A stretch of 64,000 bases of DNA. It comes from Vigna angularis. Its lineage: Eukaryota; Streptophyta; Magnoliopsida; Fabales; Fabaceae. Below the pieces are notes generated by a model, which was not told the DNA's origin, made no database searches, and worked only from the letters and a program-made list of their open reading frames with translations. This document shows positions 35,701 through 49,113 of this stretch, piece after piece; the stretch's first letter is position 1; every line of letters starts with the position of its first letter. The stretch lies in assembly GCF_016808095.1 (NCBI RefSeq), contig NC_068970.1, positions 26,208,501-26,272,500 of the forward strand. Reading direction: 5' to 3'. Made by a program: the position numbers and the translations under genes.

Positions 35701-38700
35701 CCGATGGGGGTGAAGCATGAAACTCAAATGTTAAATCACACAGAAGATGTTTTAAATTTGCAGCTGGAATTAGATATAATGAAGGTAATTCTGAAGGAAG
35801 AGAGGACTTTCCGTGGCATATTGGAGGAGCAAACAACGTACTTAAATCAGGACCTTTTTATGACAAAAGACAGTCTTAAGCAGACAAGCAAACAATTAGA
35901 GGATGCAAATAATGAGCTGAAAGAGGAAAAATCTGTTATTGAAGCTCTAGAATCGCAGCAAATATTATCTATCAAAGAGATAGAAGAGATAAGGAACGAG
36001 AACCGCCATTATCTGGAGCTTATGGGGAAACAAGAGCATGAAATCATGACCCTGAAGAATCAACTTATGTCTAAAGAGTTTAGAGATAATTTTCCTTCAG
36101 ATCATCCGGAGTTTGAAAATAAGTCTCCCTTACAGGTAAGACTTAGAAGGATGCATGATTCTCTTGAAAAAGCCAAGCAACTGAACATGTCATACCAAAG
36201 TGATCGTGCATTCCAGATATCCAATGAAGAGGAGATGGATGAAATCCGTCGGCAAGCTGAGGCTGAAACAGCTGAGGTGATTGTCTGTATGCAAGAAGAA
36301 CTTGCCCTGCTCCAGCATCAAGTAAATGACAGTCATTTGAAGGAAAAGGAAATGAAAGAGAGTATGCTGAATCTGGAAACTGAATTGAAGGAGGTGTACA
36401 AAAACTTGCATACAACTACTAATGATAATCAAATTTTAAAGGAAGAGATTGGCCAGAAAGATATAGAACTCATTTCACTGGCTGAAGAATGGGAACTATT
36501 AACCTCTGAGATTGAAGAAATTCTTTTTGATGGATGTGAGGCACTTGTTGATGCCTCTGACCAACTTGGTGACATAAGCAATTCATTTCCACAGAAACGG
36601 ATCTGGATTTCTGAACAAGTTGGCATGGTGGTTAGAAAAATCTCTGAGAAGGAATTATTAATTGATGAACTTAGAAGATGTTTGGAAGATGCAAGCAATA
36701 AAAGAAGTGATATGGAGTGTATGTTGAAGTCCTTAAGAAGTGCAACGTTAGTGATTACAGAATCCCATCAGAAGGAGTGTGCTGAAAAAGAAAAAGAAAT
36801 TCTCCTATTGACCTCTCAACTGAGTGAAAAAACATCTATTGTGGCAAAGCTGAAGGAGCAGTTGTTAATGGCTCAAGATCATAGCAGAAAAACATCAAAC
36901 TGCGCAACAGCAGCTTTTGTGGTTGTGAATAGATTGTCGGAAGTGAATCTTGGTTACCTGGATGATCTAAAGCATAAGGGTATTCAACTCAGTGAATTCG
37001 CAGAAGCTAATCAAACGAAGGATGCTCTTCTCAATGACCAATCTGCTTCGCTTGCACAAGCAGAAAGACAAGTAACAAAGTTAAAGGAAAGGTGTAATGA
37101 ATTATGGCAGAAGCTGTCAGAGGAGCAAGAGAACTTTCGTGCTTTGGCTCGAGAACATATCAGCAAAGTGTCAAACTGTGCAACTGCTGCTTTTGTGGTT
37201 GTGAATAGATTGTCAGAAGTGAATCTTGATTACCTCAATGATCTAAAGCATAAGGATATTCAGCTTAGTGAATTAGCAGAGACTAACCAGAGGATGGATG
37301 CCCTTGTAATGGAACAATCCACTTCAATTGTTGAAGCAGGAATGCAGATAACGGAGTTACAGGAAAGATGTAATGAATTATGGCAGAAGCTGTCTGAGGA
37401 GCATGAGCATTCTTGTGCTTTGGAACAAAAGCTTGGAGATATTGAAAATAATGACATTTCAAAGACAAAGGAGCAGCTAGTGATATTACAAGATGGTGTC
37501 TCTTCACTCAGGTCATGCATGAGCTCTTTTGCAGACCTTTCAGGCAGTCTTGATAACCGAAAATCATTGGAAGCTTGCACATCAAACTGTGATGATATTG
37601 GTGAACCAAGGGTAAACTAATGCTGCTTTCTGATAGATTTACTTTTGGCAATGTCACTTATATTTCATTTATGTCAGTGATATGTGAATGACTTTTATTC
37701 AGTATTTGTTATTATGGCATTGCTGCAGATCTGTTCGGAAACACATATAACCAGTGATTCAGATCCCCATTCTGTTGAAGAACCTATAGTTGACCAGGCT
37801 GACTTACCCTTTAATTTGGACAAATGTGGATATTATATGAATGACTCAAAATCAAGAAGAGTTTCTAATGATGTGCATGAAAGAGATGTAACCATTTCAC
37901 TTTTGAGAAAAGAAATAGAATGTGCTCTTGAAAGCTTAAAAGAAGTGCAATATGAGATGGCCAGATTGCATGCAGAGAAAAAGGAGATGTCAATGTGTGA
38001 AATGAAGAGCCAGCAAAGCATAGAGTGCCTCAAAAAGCAGATACTTTTCCTGCAAGAAGCTATGAACCACTTTGAAGAGAAATCCAAAGTCAAGATTGAA
38101 GTACTCAGTCAAAAACTTAGGAACCTGGAGAAGCCCGTGAAAGAAGCCAGCTCCCATTGGTACCAAAAGAAAGAGGTAATCCATTAGTGAGTGACCACTG
38201 TTGAACTATTATTGCTGTTTTCTTTCCCTTTCAAATATGAAAATTGTGTTTGCTTTATTTGTTTTTGTTGTTGTCAGACACTTGTTGGTGTTAATATATC
38301 CTGCATTTGCTTGGAATATCACTATAAACTTCTAAGGTGTCGGTCTCCCTTGAGCTTGTTTTTGGGGTTCAGTTAGCCTTGGTTGTTCTCTGATAAAGTT
38401 AACATTCAGAAGCTTTATGCATATTGCTTTTCTCTTTGCAGTTACTTGAACTTGAAGTTGGGGAAGCAAAGATCGTTCAAGCACAAAAATCTCAGGAGGC
38501 ATCTTGTATTCTTGCTAAATTTGAAGAAGCACAAGATACGATGAAAGAAGCAGATATTATGATCAATGGATTGGTAATAGCTAATGAATCAATGAAGATT
38601 GATATTGAGATACTGAAAGACAGAGAAATGACTTTACTCAATGAAAATGGTATATTAGTCAGCAATATTGAAAGCTTACAAACTGTTGTTAATTTGAAGG

Positions 38701-41700
38701 ATCGGGAGATAGAGGACCTTGTTGAATCAAGTCTTGTAGAAACAAGGGATCTAACTGTTAAGTTGGATGATGTCATTAAAGAAGTCCAATTGATGACGAC
38801 AGAAAATTTCATGTCTTTGGCTTGTGATTTAGAGTGCTTAAAATCTCAATGTCTATATTCCACTAATTTGATACAGCCATGGCTTGAGAAGATATGGTCT
38901 GAGATAGTTTTTAAAGATTGTGCTATGTCTGTGCTACATTTATGTCACATGGGTATTCTCCTGGAAACAGTAACAGGGATGCATGCAGAAAATGGTTTGC
39001 TTTCACATGGCTTGTGTCAATCAAACTCTGCCATAAGTGATTTGAAAGAACATAATTATAGGACAAAGCAAGAGCTTGATATGTGCAGAATATTGAAAGG
39101 GAAACTTCTGGCTGATATCAAGAACAGTTTTGATCGCATAACTAAGAAAGAAGTTGAAGCTGTAGATATCACCAACAAGCTGAACACTTTTGCTAAAAAC
39201 ATATCAGACCTTCAGCTTCAGGAGGAGATGATGCTGCAAAGGTCTAATGAAATGGGATCCCAACTTGCTAAGCTGATGAGGGAATTGGATGTAAGTAATA
39301 TAGATATTGTTACATCCCTTTTAGATCAAGAGGCACTACTGAAACAGAAAGCTGAAGCCATTGATTCTCAAGCTGATTTGTTTATGACAGATTGGTATGC
39401 CAAAGACTTTGAGTCGCTTATCTATGCTTCTGAACTAAAATATATGTCATGTAATATAGCTAATATGGAGGACTATTTTGTCAAGCATTGTATATTAGTC
39501 GAGCAACTGAAGAAAGAAGTAATCTTGTCCCAAGTAGAAACTTCGCTAGCAGAACAGGTTTTGATGGATAAGGAAGTTGAAGTTTCCCTTTTAGAAAGAG
39601 AAGTTCGGCAGACAAAAGTGGAAAGGAAAGACCTATTAGCGGAACTGAACCAGAATGTCTTAAGGATTACAGAAATGGGTGAAGTAAACAAGGTCCTTGA
39701 GCAAAATATTGAGTCCCTAAAGGATGTTACTTGTTCTAATAATGCATTGAAGGGTGAACTTGCTGATGTTAAGGAGACAAGGAAAAGACTGCTCAATAAG
39801 ATTCTTGATCTAGAAGCTGATTATGACAAAGTAATCGCTGATGTCATAGAGAAGGATGTTACTTCTGAATTTTCTTTCCAACAGATTTCTTTACTTGAAC
39901 ATCAAAACACAGAGTTAAAGAAAGTGAACTGTATGTTGGAAAATTCATCTTTCATGCTTGAGAATGAGCTGACCCTAAAGGATTCAGAGCTAACAAGAAT
40001 GCAGAGCTTATTGCAAGTTGAGTTATCCAGAAAGGATGATGTAATAAAAGGACTATTGTATGATCTGAGCTTACTACAGGAATCTGCATCTAACAGTAAA
40101 GACCAAAAAGATGAAATTCAAAAGTTTCTGGTCACAATGGAGGCATTAGAAGCAGATCTTGCTGTTAAATCTGGTGAACTTGCGGAGGCTGTCGCGAACT
40201 GTCAATTGCTTGAAGCTCAGTTGCAGGACAAATCAGATATGATTACAGCTCTTGAGTTGGATTTCTCAAAAGAACGTGAGGCTCTACAGTTGCAAGTCAG
40301 TGACAATCAAGAACTTAGAAATAATATTGACGAGGCCTTGGCAGCAAGAAAACTGTCTGACAATGAGCTGAGAGAAAGAATGAAGATAACAGAGAGCTTA
40401 GAGGACGAAATTTTAGAAATGAACAGTGTTATAAGCCAAATGGATTGTTCAATTAAAAGCCTGAGCAGTGATCTGGATGAACTCACTATTGAGAGGGATC
40501 AGCTTCAGGGTCAAGTAATTTGCCTAAAAGTTAGGCTTGAAAAAGCTGAAGCACAGGCTGAAGCTAATGAAGCAATTGCTCAAGAAACTCAGAGGGTAAT
40601 GGTTTATGCATAATCTATTAATAATGCAGCATCTTTTCCTTTCATGACATTATTATTGAGTAATCCATTTTTCAACATGAAGAACTTTGTTATGGAGTAT
40701 TATATCTTAAAGGAGTTTTATTTATTTGCTTCTGCATTGGGAATAAACTAAGTCAAAAGAAAAGAATAGAAAACTAGCTGAATGGCTGTTTCTTTCTTAT
40801 TCCTGTCTGAATTTTCTTACATTGATTACAGGTGGCAGAAACAAGAAGAATATATGCAGAAGACAAAGAAGAAGAGGTGAAACTTCTAGAGAGATCAGTT
40901 GAAGAGCTGGAAAGTACTATAAATGTACTAGAAAACAAAGTGAGTTGTAACTTTTTCTGGAGATATTTTACAGGAAGCTTGTCTTACCTTCATAGGTATC
41001 ACACTTCTTTTGACAAGAAGCTGCTGATATTTAACAAAGTGATTTTTAATTATTTTGTTCAGGCTGACATCATTAAAGAAGAAGCAGAACGACAGCGGCT
41101 GCAAAGAGAAGATCTAGAGTTGGAGCTACATGCATTAAAAGATATGATGCAAAATGTCAAAAATGTTGATGGTGACATGAGAAGGTTTAGGCCACTTAAT
41201 CTCCATCTATTTCTCTATTTTGTGCATATAAGGCTTCTTTATGCCAATACAAATTTACCGTGGTACTCTATAGATCTGTTAGTATAAAATATTTTACTGT
41301 TTCTATTTCAATTCTTGTAGATTTTTGGATGAAAAAGAGAAAGGCCTCAATGAAGCCCTAAATCACATACAGTTTCTTAAGAGGGAGTTAGCAGGAAAGG
41401 ATGTAGAGGTAGGTTATTTACTACGTGACTACTCACTCATGTCTCTTGGATAGACGTTTCTACATGAAAATTCAATTTTTTTTTTCTTGGCTATATTTTA
41501 CAGATTCAACAGATGAAAGCTCATATTTCTGAGCTAAATTTGCATGCCGAAGCACAGGCCAAGGAGTATAAGCAGAAAGTTAGTAATCGTACTGAATAAA
41601 ATAATCTTGGATGTTATTAGTTCTAAGTTGTAATTTATGCTTAGCAGCTCCAGTTATGCACACCGAGATCAATCTTGCATTCTTACTTTTATTTATAAGT

Positions 41701-44028
41701 TCTATTTTACTAAGTATGTTGCTATTTTAAATCAGTTCAAAGCATTGGAAGCCATGGCTGAGCAAGTCAAACCTGAGGGTCTTTCCATTCATTCTTCCAG
41801 TGCTAATTCCTGCAATGCATTGTCAAATAAGTCCGAGAAAAATGCCACCAAGTCTCGAGGTTCTAGTTCTCCTTTCAAATGCATTGGGTTAGGCTTGGCT
41901 CAACAGGTAAAATATGAGAAGGTTGAAGAGCTGTCTGCTGCAAGACTACGCATTGAAGAACTAGAAGCCCAGGCAGCATGTCGACAGAAAGAGGTTGACT
42001 TTTCTCTTCAACTGCATATTCTACAGTAGTTTGTTTTGCTTTTATTAATGCACTTCAAATTTGTCTTTACTTTTCCTTGTCTAGATATTTGCACTGAATG
42101 CCAAATTAGCATCTGCCGAGAGCATGACCCATGATGTAATTCGAGACTTACTGGGAGTAAAGTTGGATATGACCACTTGTGTGGTAAGCTCATCTAACTT
42201 TAGCGATTTCTCTCAATGTCTAAAACTATTTCATTTTCCGTACCCACATAGAAGCAGAAATTTTTTCACAAGAGAATATTTAGTTTTATATTGACCCATT
42301 GACTCCCATGTTTAATTTAATTTCCTTAATGCAGTCACTCTTCGACAATGAGCAAGCGGAGGATATTACAGAGAAAGTTAAATTTCTTACTCTAGACCCT
42401 CAAGACAAGGTAGTCTAAACTTTCGACTAGATTGCGCTATTATTAAGGTGTAGCTTAGTTAAACTGAATTGTTGTTTATTTCTGGAACAGGAGGTCGTTA
42501 AACTTAAGAAGCAGCTGAATGAATTCATTGAGGAGAGACAGGGGTAATTAAATAGCACATTCTTTTTCTCTTTTTGAAGATTGGGTTTTGAGAATCAAAT
42601 CTTATATTTGAACACGAGGTTCTTTTCTGTACACGCAAAATTCTTATAAATCTGAATCCCTACGTGGCAGATGGCTGCAAGAAATGGATAGAAAACAAGC
42701 GGAATTGGTAGCTGTACAAATTGCATTGGAAAACCTTCGTCAGCGAGACCAGTTGCTAAAAACAGAAAACGAAATGCTCAAGGTAGAAAATTAAAATTTT
42801 ATTCTCTCTGTTTTTGGAGCGGTTCATTTATTTTTCTCCTGTTCCTATCTGACGAGCCTTGTTTCTCTCATTTCCTGCAGATGGAAAATACAAGTAAGAA
42901 GAATAAAGTACTAGAACTGGAGGAAGAAATTAAAAAGTTGTCTGGTCAGCAAAACCTTCAGCAGCGTATTCATCATCATGCTAAAATTAAGGTAAGAGGT
43001 CATCATTATACTTAGCTCAAGGTTCAAGCTGATATTGTCTTCTTGCTTCTTGCCTATTTTCGCAGAACTAGATACCGTTTTATATTTTTTGTCTATAAAC
43101 TGATTATATTTTTATTTTGTTCTTTTCTCATAAAATATTAATAAGAAAAAAAATATAAATTTTCATTGGTCTTAATTGGCAAGGTATCTTTAAAATATAA
43201 TTCTGTTTATTGAATTGAATCTTGAGACTGATCGTGGAATTTTGCAATAGGAGGAAAACAACAAGTTAAAGACACAGAACGAAGAACTCAGCGGAAAACT
43301 ACGAAGGGCAGAGATCTTCCTTTCCCGCGTCAAAGAAGACCTTGCTCGTCTTCGCTCTTCTGCTGGCGTGAAAACGAGTATAAATTTTGATGAGGAGCAA
43401 CGTCTGATGATAAAACTGAAGGTCAGTTACAAAAGAAGTAATGTGTTGTACACCGAGTAGCTGAATATAACGCAAATTTAAATATTTGAGTGAATAATGT
43501 CACAGGAGATCGAGGAGGAGAAAGTAGAATTAGCTCAGCAATTACTGAGACTGTCCACAAATGTTCTGAAGGTCAGGACAATGATTTATGGTTCTTGCTC
43601 TGTGCCCACCTTGTCTTGCAACTTCTCCAATGCAATAAAAACAAAGTCTGTGGTTTGTTAACCAACCTTATGCTTCAACTTTCAGGTTGCTGGAATATCA
43701 AGACCTACAGCGGACATCAATCCTTCTATGGCCGAGGAAGCCCTCCAGGACCTCAAGAATAGGATAACTACTCTTGAAATGGAACATGAAGATTTGAAGT
43801 TTAAGGTAAGCACACGATGCACTATGTAGAGTAATTCGTTTACGAAGCCTTCTATGTCAAGTTTTAAAAGAACATTTTTCTTTAACCCAGAATAAAATTA
43901 TCAAGGAAAAGATCCGATTATCCGAGCTCATGCCACAAGCTTCTCCTCTGAACTCGAGATCTGAAGAGAATCGTTTAACATCACCAAGGGCATCCCTAGC
44001 TCCATTCCTTTCGAGTTTTGATAGATAG
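29739..44028 (+). CDS. KIN12D: KIN-12 kinesin, POK2/KIN12D-like (about 2,901 aa, 37 coding exons)
   Basis: Exons: 29739-30368, 30497-30652, 30742-30825, 31754-31873, 32009-32122, 32203-32295, 32430-32590, 32693-32767, 32856-32943, 33024-33082, 33176-33239, 33327-33392, 33470-33664, 34125-34229, 34315-34550, 34630-34699, 34793-34855, 35092-35136, 35219-35298, 35411-35462, 35659-37611, 37729-38175, 38442-40595, 40832-40939, 41063-41184, 41321-41408, 41504-41578, 41736-41993, 42085-42183, 42335-42409, 42491-42543, 42671-42782, 42881-42991, 43251-43421, 43506-43571, 43686-43805, 43891-44028. All are GT-AG and the frame is kept. The start [10 protein letters not shown] follows a candidate acceptor. 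Residues 1-207 are a Ser/Pro-rich basic head. The motor (about 208-548) has [16 protein letters not shown] and DLAGSE. The rest is long coiled coil. KIN-12 motors act at the preprophase band, phragmoplast and cortical division zone. The length is near Arabidopsis POK2 (about 2,770) rather than POK1 (about 2,070). The C or D assignment is inferred. Confidence 0.93.
36895..37446 (+). repeat. 276-bp in-frame tandem duplication within KIN12 exon 21
   Basis: Two adjacent copies (36895-37170 and 37171-37446) encode 92-residue repeats, about residues 1265-1356 and 1357-1448. Both contain [19 protein letters not shown], then LKHK(G/D)IQLSE and [12 protein letters not shown]. The copies have diverged by scattered substitutions but keep length and frame. 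Confidence 0.95.
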
Positions 44029-44680
44029 TGAAGAGTGTTATTGTATTCTGTTGTGTTTAGTTTAGCCATTCATGTCATATTCTTTGGTTATCCTGTAAAT
44101 AACGTGTATGGTAGCAGTCTACCTGTAAATAATCTTTATGCATAGTCAGAAAGCAATTCAAAGAGAAATTATTTTACAAGATAACTAATGGTGTATTAAA
44201 TTCTATACATTATATGAAATTTCATTTATGGCTTAAGTTAGATTCATAAAATTTGACGTACATTCAAATTTAATGAATAAAACAAGAAAAATTTGCTCTT
44301 TGATCATTATAGTCTTAGATTTTTTATACGACATTAATTTTTTAAACTTAGTTGTACGATAATTTCATAAATATGCATGTCAAATTTCAACCATGAAATG
44401 AATCTCTATGCAGTCTGAACATGAAAATCATTTACAAAAATTTAATGTGGTCAGCTTTCTGTCGTCATAAAAACTTTGCTATCTTTGTGCATGTGTAAGA
44501 ACATTTCCTTCCATACTATTTTCTCTTGGTTAATTTGGGAGAGATGTCGTGGAGCAAAATCTAGTAGTCGATTTAGAATTTGTAATCTTTGTATGTGTAC
44601 ATAATTGATCTAATAAATATATTAAGTGATGTGGCTCAATGAGTAGAAAATCCCAATTCAAAAACTATCTCGTGAGCAGT
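44029..44680. other. KIN12 3' flank
   Basis: The first about 120 bp contain TTGTATTCTGTTGTGTTT and TGTAAATAA-type signals compatible with a 3' UTR. The remainder is AT-rich with no gene. Confidence 0.5.
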
Positions 44681-44699
44681 TATTGCGGTGCATCAAACC

Positions 44700-46583
44700 A
44701 AACAAAAATAATGAGTTTCTTCTTTTCTGCCGCGCCTTCATAAGCTAGCGTATCACACCTACAATCAAAGAATCAACCAAAACGCGAGCTCCCTTGCACC
44801 ACGAATGAAGGGCCAAACCCTACCTTGAGTCGTTGCAACTTTGAGCTTCTCCATTCCTTTACAGAAACCCTAACTTGGGTGGGAGAGGGGATTGCCATGT
44901 GGCATTCCGTAATTGGATAGTAAATCTGGTCAAAGGATCAAATTTTGGTCAACATATTCATGGTTGGTCAAACAAGATGGTTGGTCAAACAAGGGGGCTA
45001 AAGAGCAATTTTGGAAAAGAAAAAAACGACTAAAGTGCAATTAGAGAAAACTTCTAGGTCTTGATGCAATTTTGAATAAAATCATAAGGGCTAAATTAAA
45101 ATTTTGGACAAGATTAAGTGTGAAAAATCTGTTAGATATTCCACTGTAGTTTCATTATGGATTCTAAGGTTAAGTTGAATTAAATGTCTTTGTTTCTTTA
45201 GTTATTGATTTGAGTTATCTTCTTCTATGTCTTTTATCTCTCAATCACATTAAAAGTAATGGTTTTTATATCATAAGGTATTTGAATCTACATGCATATT
45301 GATCATATGAGTTCAAGGGTTTCTAGGTTTGATTGAGAATGTACTTTGACTGAATTTAGGAATTTTCATATGATTAAATGAGTTTTTGTTAACAATTGAT
45401 AATGTACTTTGATTATTGGTAAGAACTTTAACAATAATTATTTGAGAAATTACTTTGATTAATTAACTTTTAATTTGGTTAGGAGTTTTAAGAATAGTCA
45501 TGATTAAACGCAATATGATTTAATTGAGAATGTACTTTGGTTGAATTTATTGTGAATAATCTAGAAAAGTCTTGCTTTTGATTGAGAATCTACCTTGGTT
45601 GATTGTAAGATCACCCTTAAATTAATTTAGAATGTACTTTAATTAATTTGAAACTCAAACAATAATCAATTGAATAATAATATGTGAATAGCGGATGATG
45701 AATGTATCTTGAGAAAATAGTGGAATTAGCCTTTTTTTATCATGATTGTTTTAAAGTCTCTTATTTGTTCTTCATTTAAACTCACAAAATTCTTTAAAAT
45801 AATTAATTTCATTGGGATGGGTTTTCACTTTTATTATTACGTATTATTGCATTGCATTTTACTAACCTTTAAGAGTCTTCATAAGAGTCAAGTATTTAAA
45901 AATCAATTTTGTATTCATTGGGAAACGAATCAGACTTATTTTAACCTTATCTAGTTTGTTAACTACTAACTTGGCAATAATAAAGTTGCCCCTCTCCCTC
46001 CCTACCCACCCACCCCTCACCCCTCGTCTAGTGCTTTTTAGTTATTTCACTTTAGGGTTACTTAAGCTTATAAATATAGGTGTCTCCACCCATGTAAATT
46101 CACCTTTGAATTTAGTATTGTTATACTGCCAAATTTGTATCATACTACTAAACTTAGGTTACCAAGGCTAGTGCACCCCTAATAGGTTTCCTCAAGCCAC
46201 CCTTCCTCTTGAGTTGGTCAAACCTCTCTTAAGAGCACACTAAGAACCACCAGAGCCTCTCAACTTTACTTAAGTTCTATAGCTTGGAGGAGAAGCCACC
46301 ATCTCACCACATCAAACCCACCATATGAGCACAATATTCCCACTGCCTTCAAGTCTCCGCAATCACTAACCCATTTGAAAGCATTCACCTTGTTTTAGTC
46401 ATAGAGCTTGGAGGAGCTTATTCCATCATGAATTTAATGAAAAAGTGTACAAAAGATTACACTATGATTCTTGGGGTTGCTTTGCACTCCCAATAACTCT
46501 TAGCATATCCAGTACATTTGACTTCCTCCTTTGAGGTTCCTTTGCACTCTCAAGGATTAAAATTCTCTCTGCTCACAATGTTG
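44700..46583. mobile_element. Probable LTR-retrotransposon relic (Gypsy/Athila-like LTR)
   Basis: No coding frame. The region has the look of a large plant LTR: a GC-richer start (44700-44900), repeated TGGTCAAACAAG at 44966-44995, a zone of dispersed repeats (45330-45650), and a phrase CATTGGGAAACGAATCAGAC at about 45917 followed by ACTACTAACTTGGC, which resembles the R/U5 end of Athila-type LTRs. Both boundaries are uncertain. A hAT element interrupts its right side. Confidence 0.4.
45330..45650. repeat. Dispersed short repeats (GAGAATGTACTTTGATTGA-like)
   Basis: At least six imperfect copies of TTGAGAATGTACTTTG(A/G)TTGA occur at about 45334, 45397, 45442, 45524, 45581 and 45627, with irregular spacing of 45-82 bp. 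They are probably part of an LTR or leader. Confidence 0.7.
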
Positions 46584-46591
46584 CATTCAAT

Positions 46592-47806
46592 TAGGGATGG
46601 CAACGGGTCGGGTCGGGCATGGATAGTGCCTACCCGCAACTCGACCCGCATGCATAAAACCGTACCCGCAACCCGACCCGCTACCCGCTGAATATTCGCA
46701 TAAAAAAAATTCGCGGACTTTTTTTCAACCCGAGGATACCCGTTGGATACCCGTTTTCAACCCACAAATATTTAAAAAATATATTTTGTGAATTTTTAAA
46801 TAAGGTTTAAATTAAATTACAAGTTAAAGAGAACAATTTAATATATTTGTTACATATTAAAAAGACACAATGTAATTTTTAAATAAGTTAAAAGAAAAAA
46901 TATACTGAACAACTTTTGAAAAAAAAAAGATATGAGGAAGAAACACGCCGTAACTGAAGTCTCAATTTAGTCACAGGATTAACCCACAAATACCTATCAA
47001 TGTACGAAACAGAGAGATAAACAATTTTCAAGAGAACACAAACAGGAACCCTAAACCCAAATTCCGAAAACGAACGCAATCACAGAAGTCTCCAAACCGC
47101 GATAACCACCATGGTCTTGAAAAGTCCAATCTGCATCAATGAACTAAAATCCAAAATAACTCAAAACACTCATTCGAATCATAACCCCAAAATCGCGTTA
47201 CCAATCAACAGGGAAGAGATCAAGAAACGAACTCCCAAAACGCGAATCAAAACGTACAAAAGAAACCCCCAAAATCAGAGAACAAATAAAATCCTAATTT
47301 TAAATCCCAAATCGGAATAAAACCCCAATCAGAACCAAGAGAGTGAGGAAGAGGGAATGAAGCCTACTCCGTGCGCGAGCTGAACTAAAAGGAAGAAAAA
47401 AAGAGTCTTCCCTTAAGAGAGAATTTTCTAATGGGATTCTATGTATATGTCTAATATCTCTATTAGGGTTAGGTCAAAAGTAATGTAACCCCTTTTTTCT
47501 TTTTTTCTTTTAAAAAAAAGGTAATTGAAAGGAATCCTAAGTCATTGTTATCAAAATTTCCCTTTTTTAAGAGTAATAAAAACATTTAATTTTAAAAAAT
47601 ATTAATTAAATTTTTATTATTTTTTTTTCGGGTAACGAGTATCCGCAAGATGGATAGTATAATACCTGCATCCGACCCGTTTAGAAGCGGGTATTAAAAT
47701 ACCCACTACCCGTTACCCGCGGGTAATAAATATCCACGGATAGTAACTATCCATCGTGGGTTTTATCTGCGGATATCCGCGGGCGCGAATTGTTTTGCCA
47801 TCCCTA
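46592..47806. mobile_element. Non-autonomous hAT element (1,215 bp)
   Basis: The ends are the inverted pair TAGGGATGGCAAC and GTTTTGCCATCCCTA. The 8-bp duplication CATTCAAT is perfect on both sides (46584-46591 and 47807-47814), diagnostic for hAT. Subterminal regions are packed with ACCCG/CGGGT motifs (46610-46770 and 47630-47780), able to form long hairpins. The centre has short ORFs (46888-47079 -, 47111-47320 +) with no known domain; the phrase CCCTAAACCCAAATTCCG and the GC-richer text at 47040-47400 could be a captured host fragment. Confidence 0.94.
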
Positions 47807-47814
47807 CATTCAAT

Positions 47815-49104
47815 ACAACCGAGAAAGAAAAGAAAAAGTGAAGATTGAGGTGGAAATAAACTGTAGAAATGTTCTCTCTATTCTACCCTATTGTATCTAC
47901 CATCTACTATACTATTGTGTACTATATGTCTCCCTTCTACATCAAAGACCATGTATTTAAAGGACGAAAAGGGGGAAAAAGAGGAAAAAATTAACTAAAC
48001 CTAACCCTAACTTTGCATCACTTACTACAAGACCCAACCTCTTTGGTTTTGTTTCTTCACTTGGCATAACCCTGGCTCAACTCCCATGAGACAGCTTCAA
48101 CCCCTCACCTTTGATTCAACTCTAGGTTAGCTAAAATCATTAATACTTTGCTCTCGTTCGACTGTGGTCAGTGGCTAGGTCATTCCTCGAAGGAGAAATT
48201 TGAAATTATAATATGACCCTTACCTTTCTCAAAGTTGTGTTTTAGGTTAATGAATCTAAGGGTTAACCTACAATTTCGAGAAATTTAGAGAGGGTTAAAA
48301 TCGAAAATGCAAGACAAGAGACCTAAGCAAAATTATATTTTTATTTTTTCTCCTTCTAATTTTTTAAAAAGGGAAAGAGACAATCTATTCAAAATACATT
48401 ATTAGGTAACTAAAAACACAAAATTACAAACACTTTTACAAAATTGCAATTTTTACACCTTAGTTAAATTCTAACCTAATTCTAAAGATTTATCAACTAA
48501 AATAAACTAGAAAAGAAATTTTATGAAAGAAAAAGAAGGGAAAAGAGAGTGTTAACACCTCCCTAAGCTCTCAAGTTTTTGATAAAAAAAATCGTTCAAC
48601 AAACAATTGGCTTGCTCAACAACTAGGTCACTCTAAGCTATCATAAGAAAATCATTCAACAAACAATTGGTTCACTCAGTAACCTAAAACTTTAGAAACC
48701 TTATTTGAAGGCTCGTCTAGAGAGACAAAACTATTAAGCTATCTAGATTTTAAAATATTGAATTTCGCCCAATGAATAGAGGGCTTACTTAATGAGTCCA
48801 CATAATTTAGAGATCCTAATAGGTATATCAAGTCATTTAATTGTTTCAATTGAGTATTTATAGCTCTTTCTCATACTACGACAAATATGCTTAGTTATAA
48901 AATAATGTCTCATTGAGTCAATTTGACTAGATTGACATATTAAGTTAAATTCGATGCTCACATCAATACATCATCATTCTGAATTCAAACATATCAAATC
49001 AATATTTAATAATCATCAAACATCAAAATTTCATTGAAACAATTCAAATTAAGTGTGATAACCACATCACTCTTACATTTAGATTTTCTAACCAAATGTA
49101 CTAT
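47815..49104. other. Non-coding DNA, possible LTR relic
   Basis: The sequence continues the region interrupted by the hAT element. A local duplication is visible: TCAACAAACAATTGG occurs at about 48594 and 48654, within similar 60-bp neighbourhoods. No gene. Confidence 0.45.
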
Positions 49105-49113
49105 TATTATAAA

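Noticed and set aside
36143..36698. Minus-strand ORFs inside kinesin exon 21
   Set aside because: Antisense shadows of a long coding exon.
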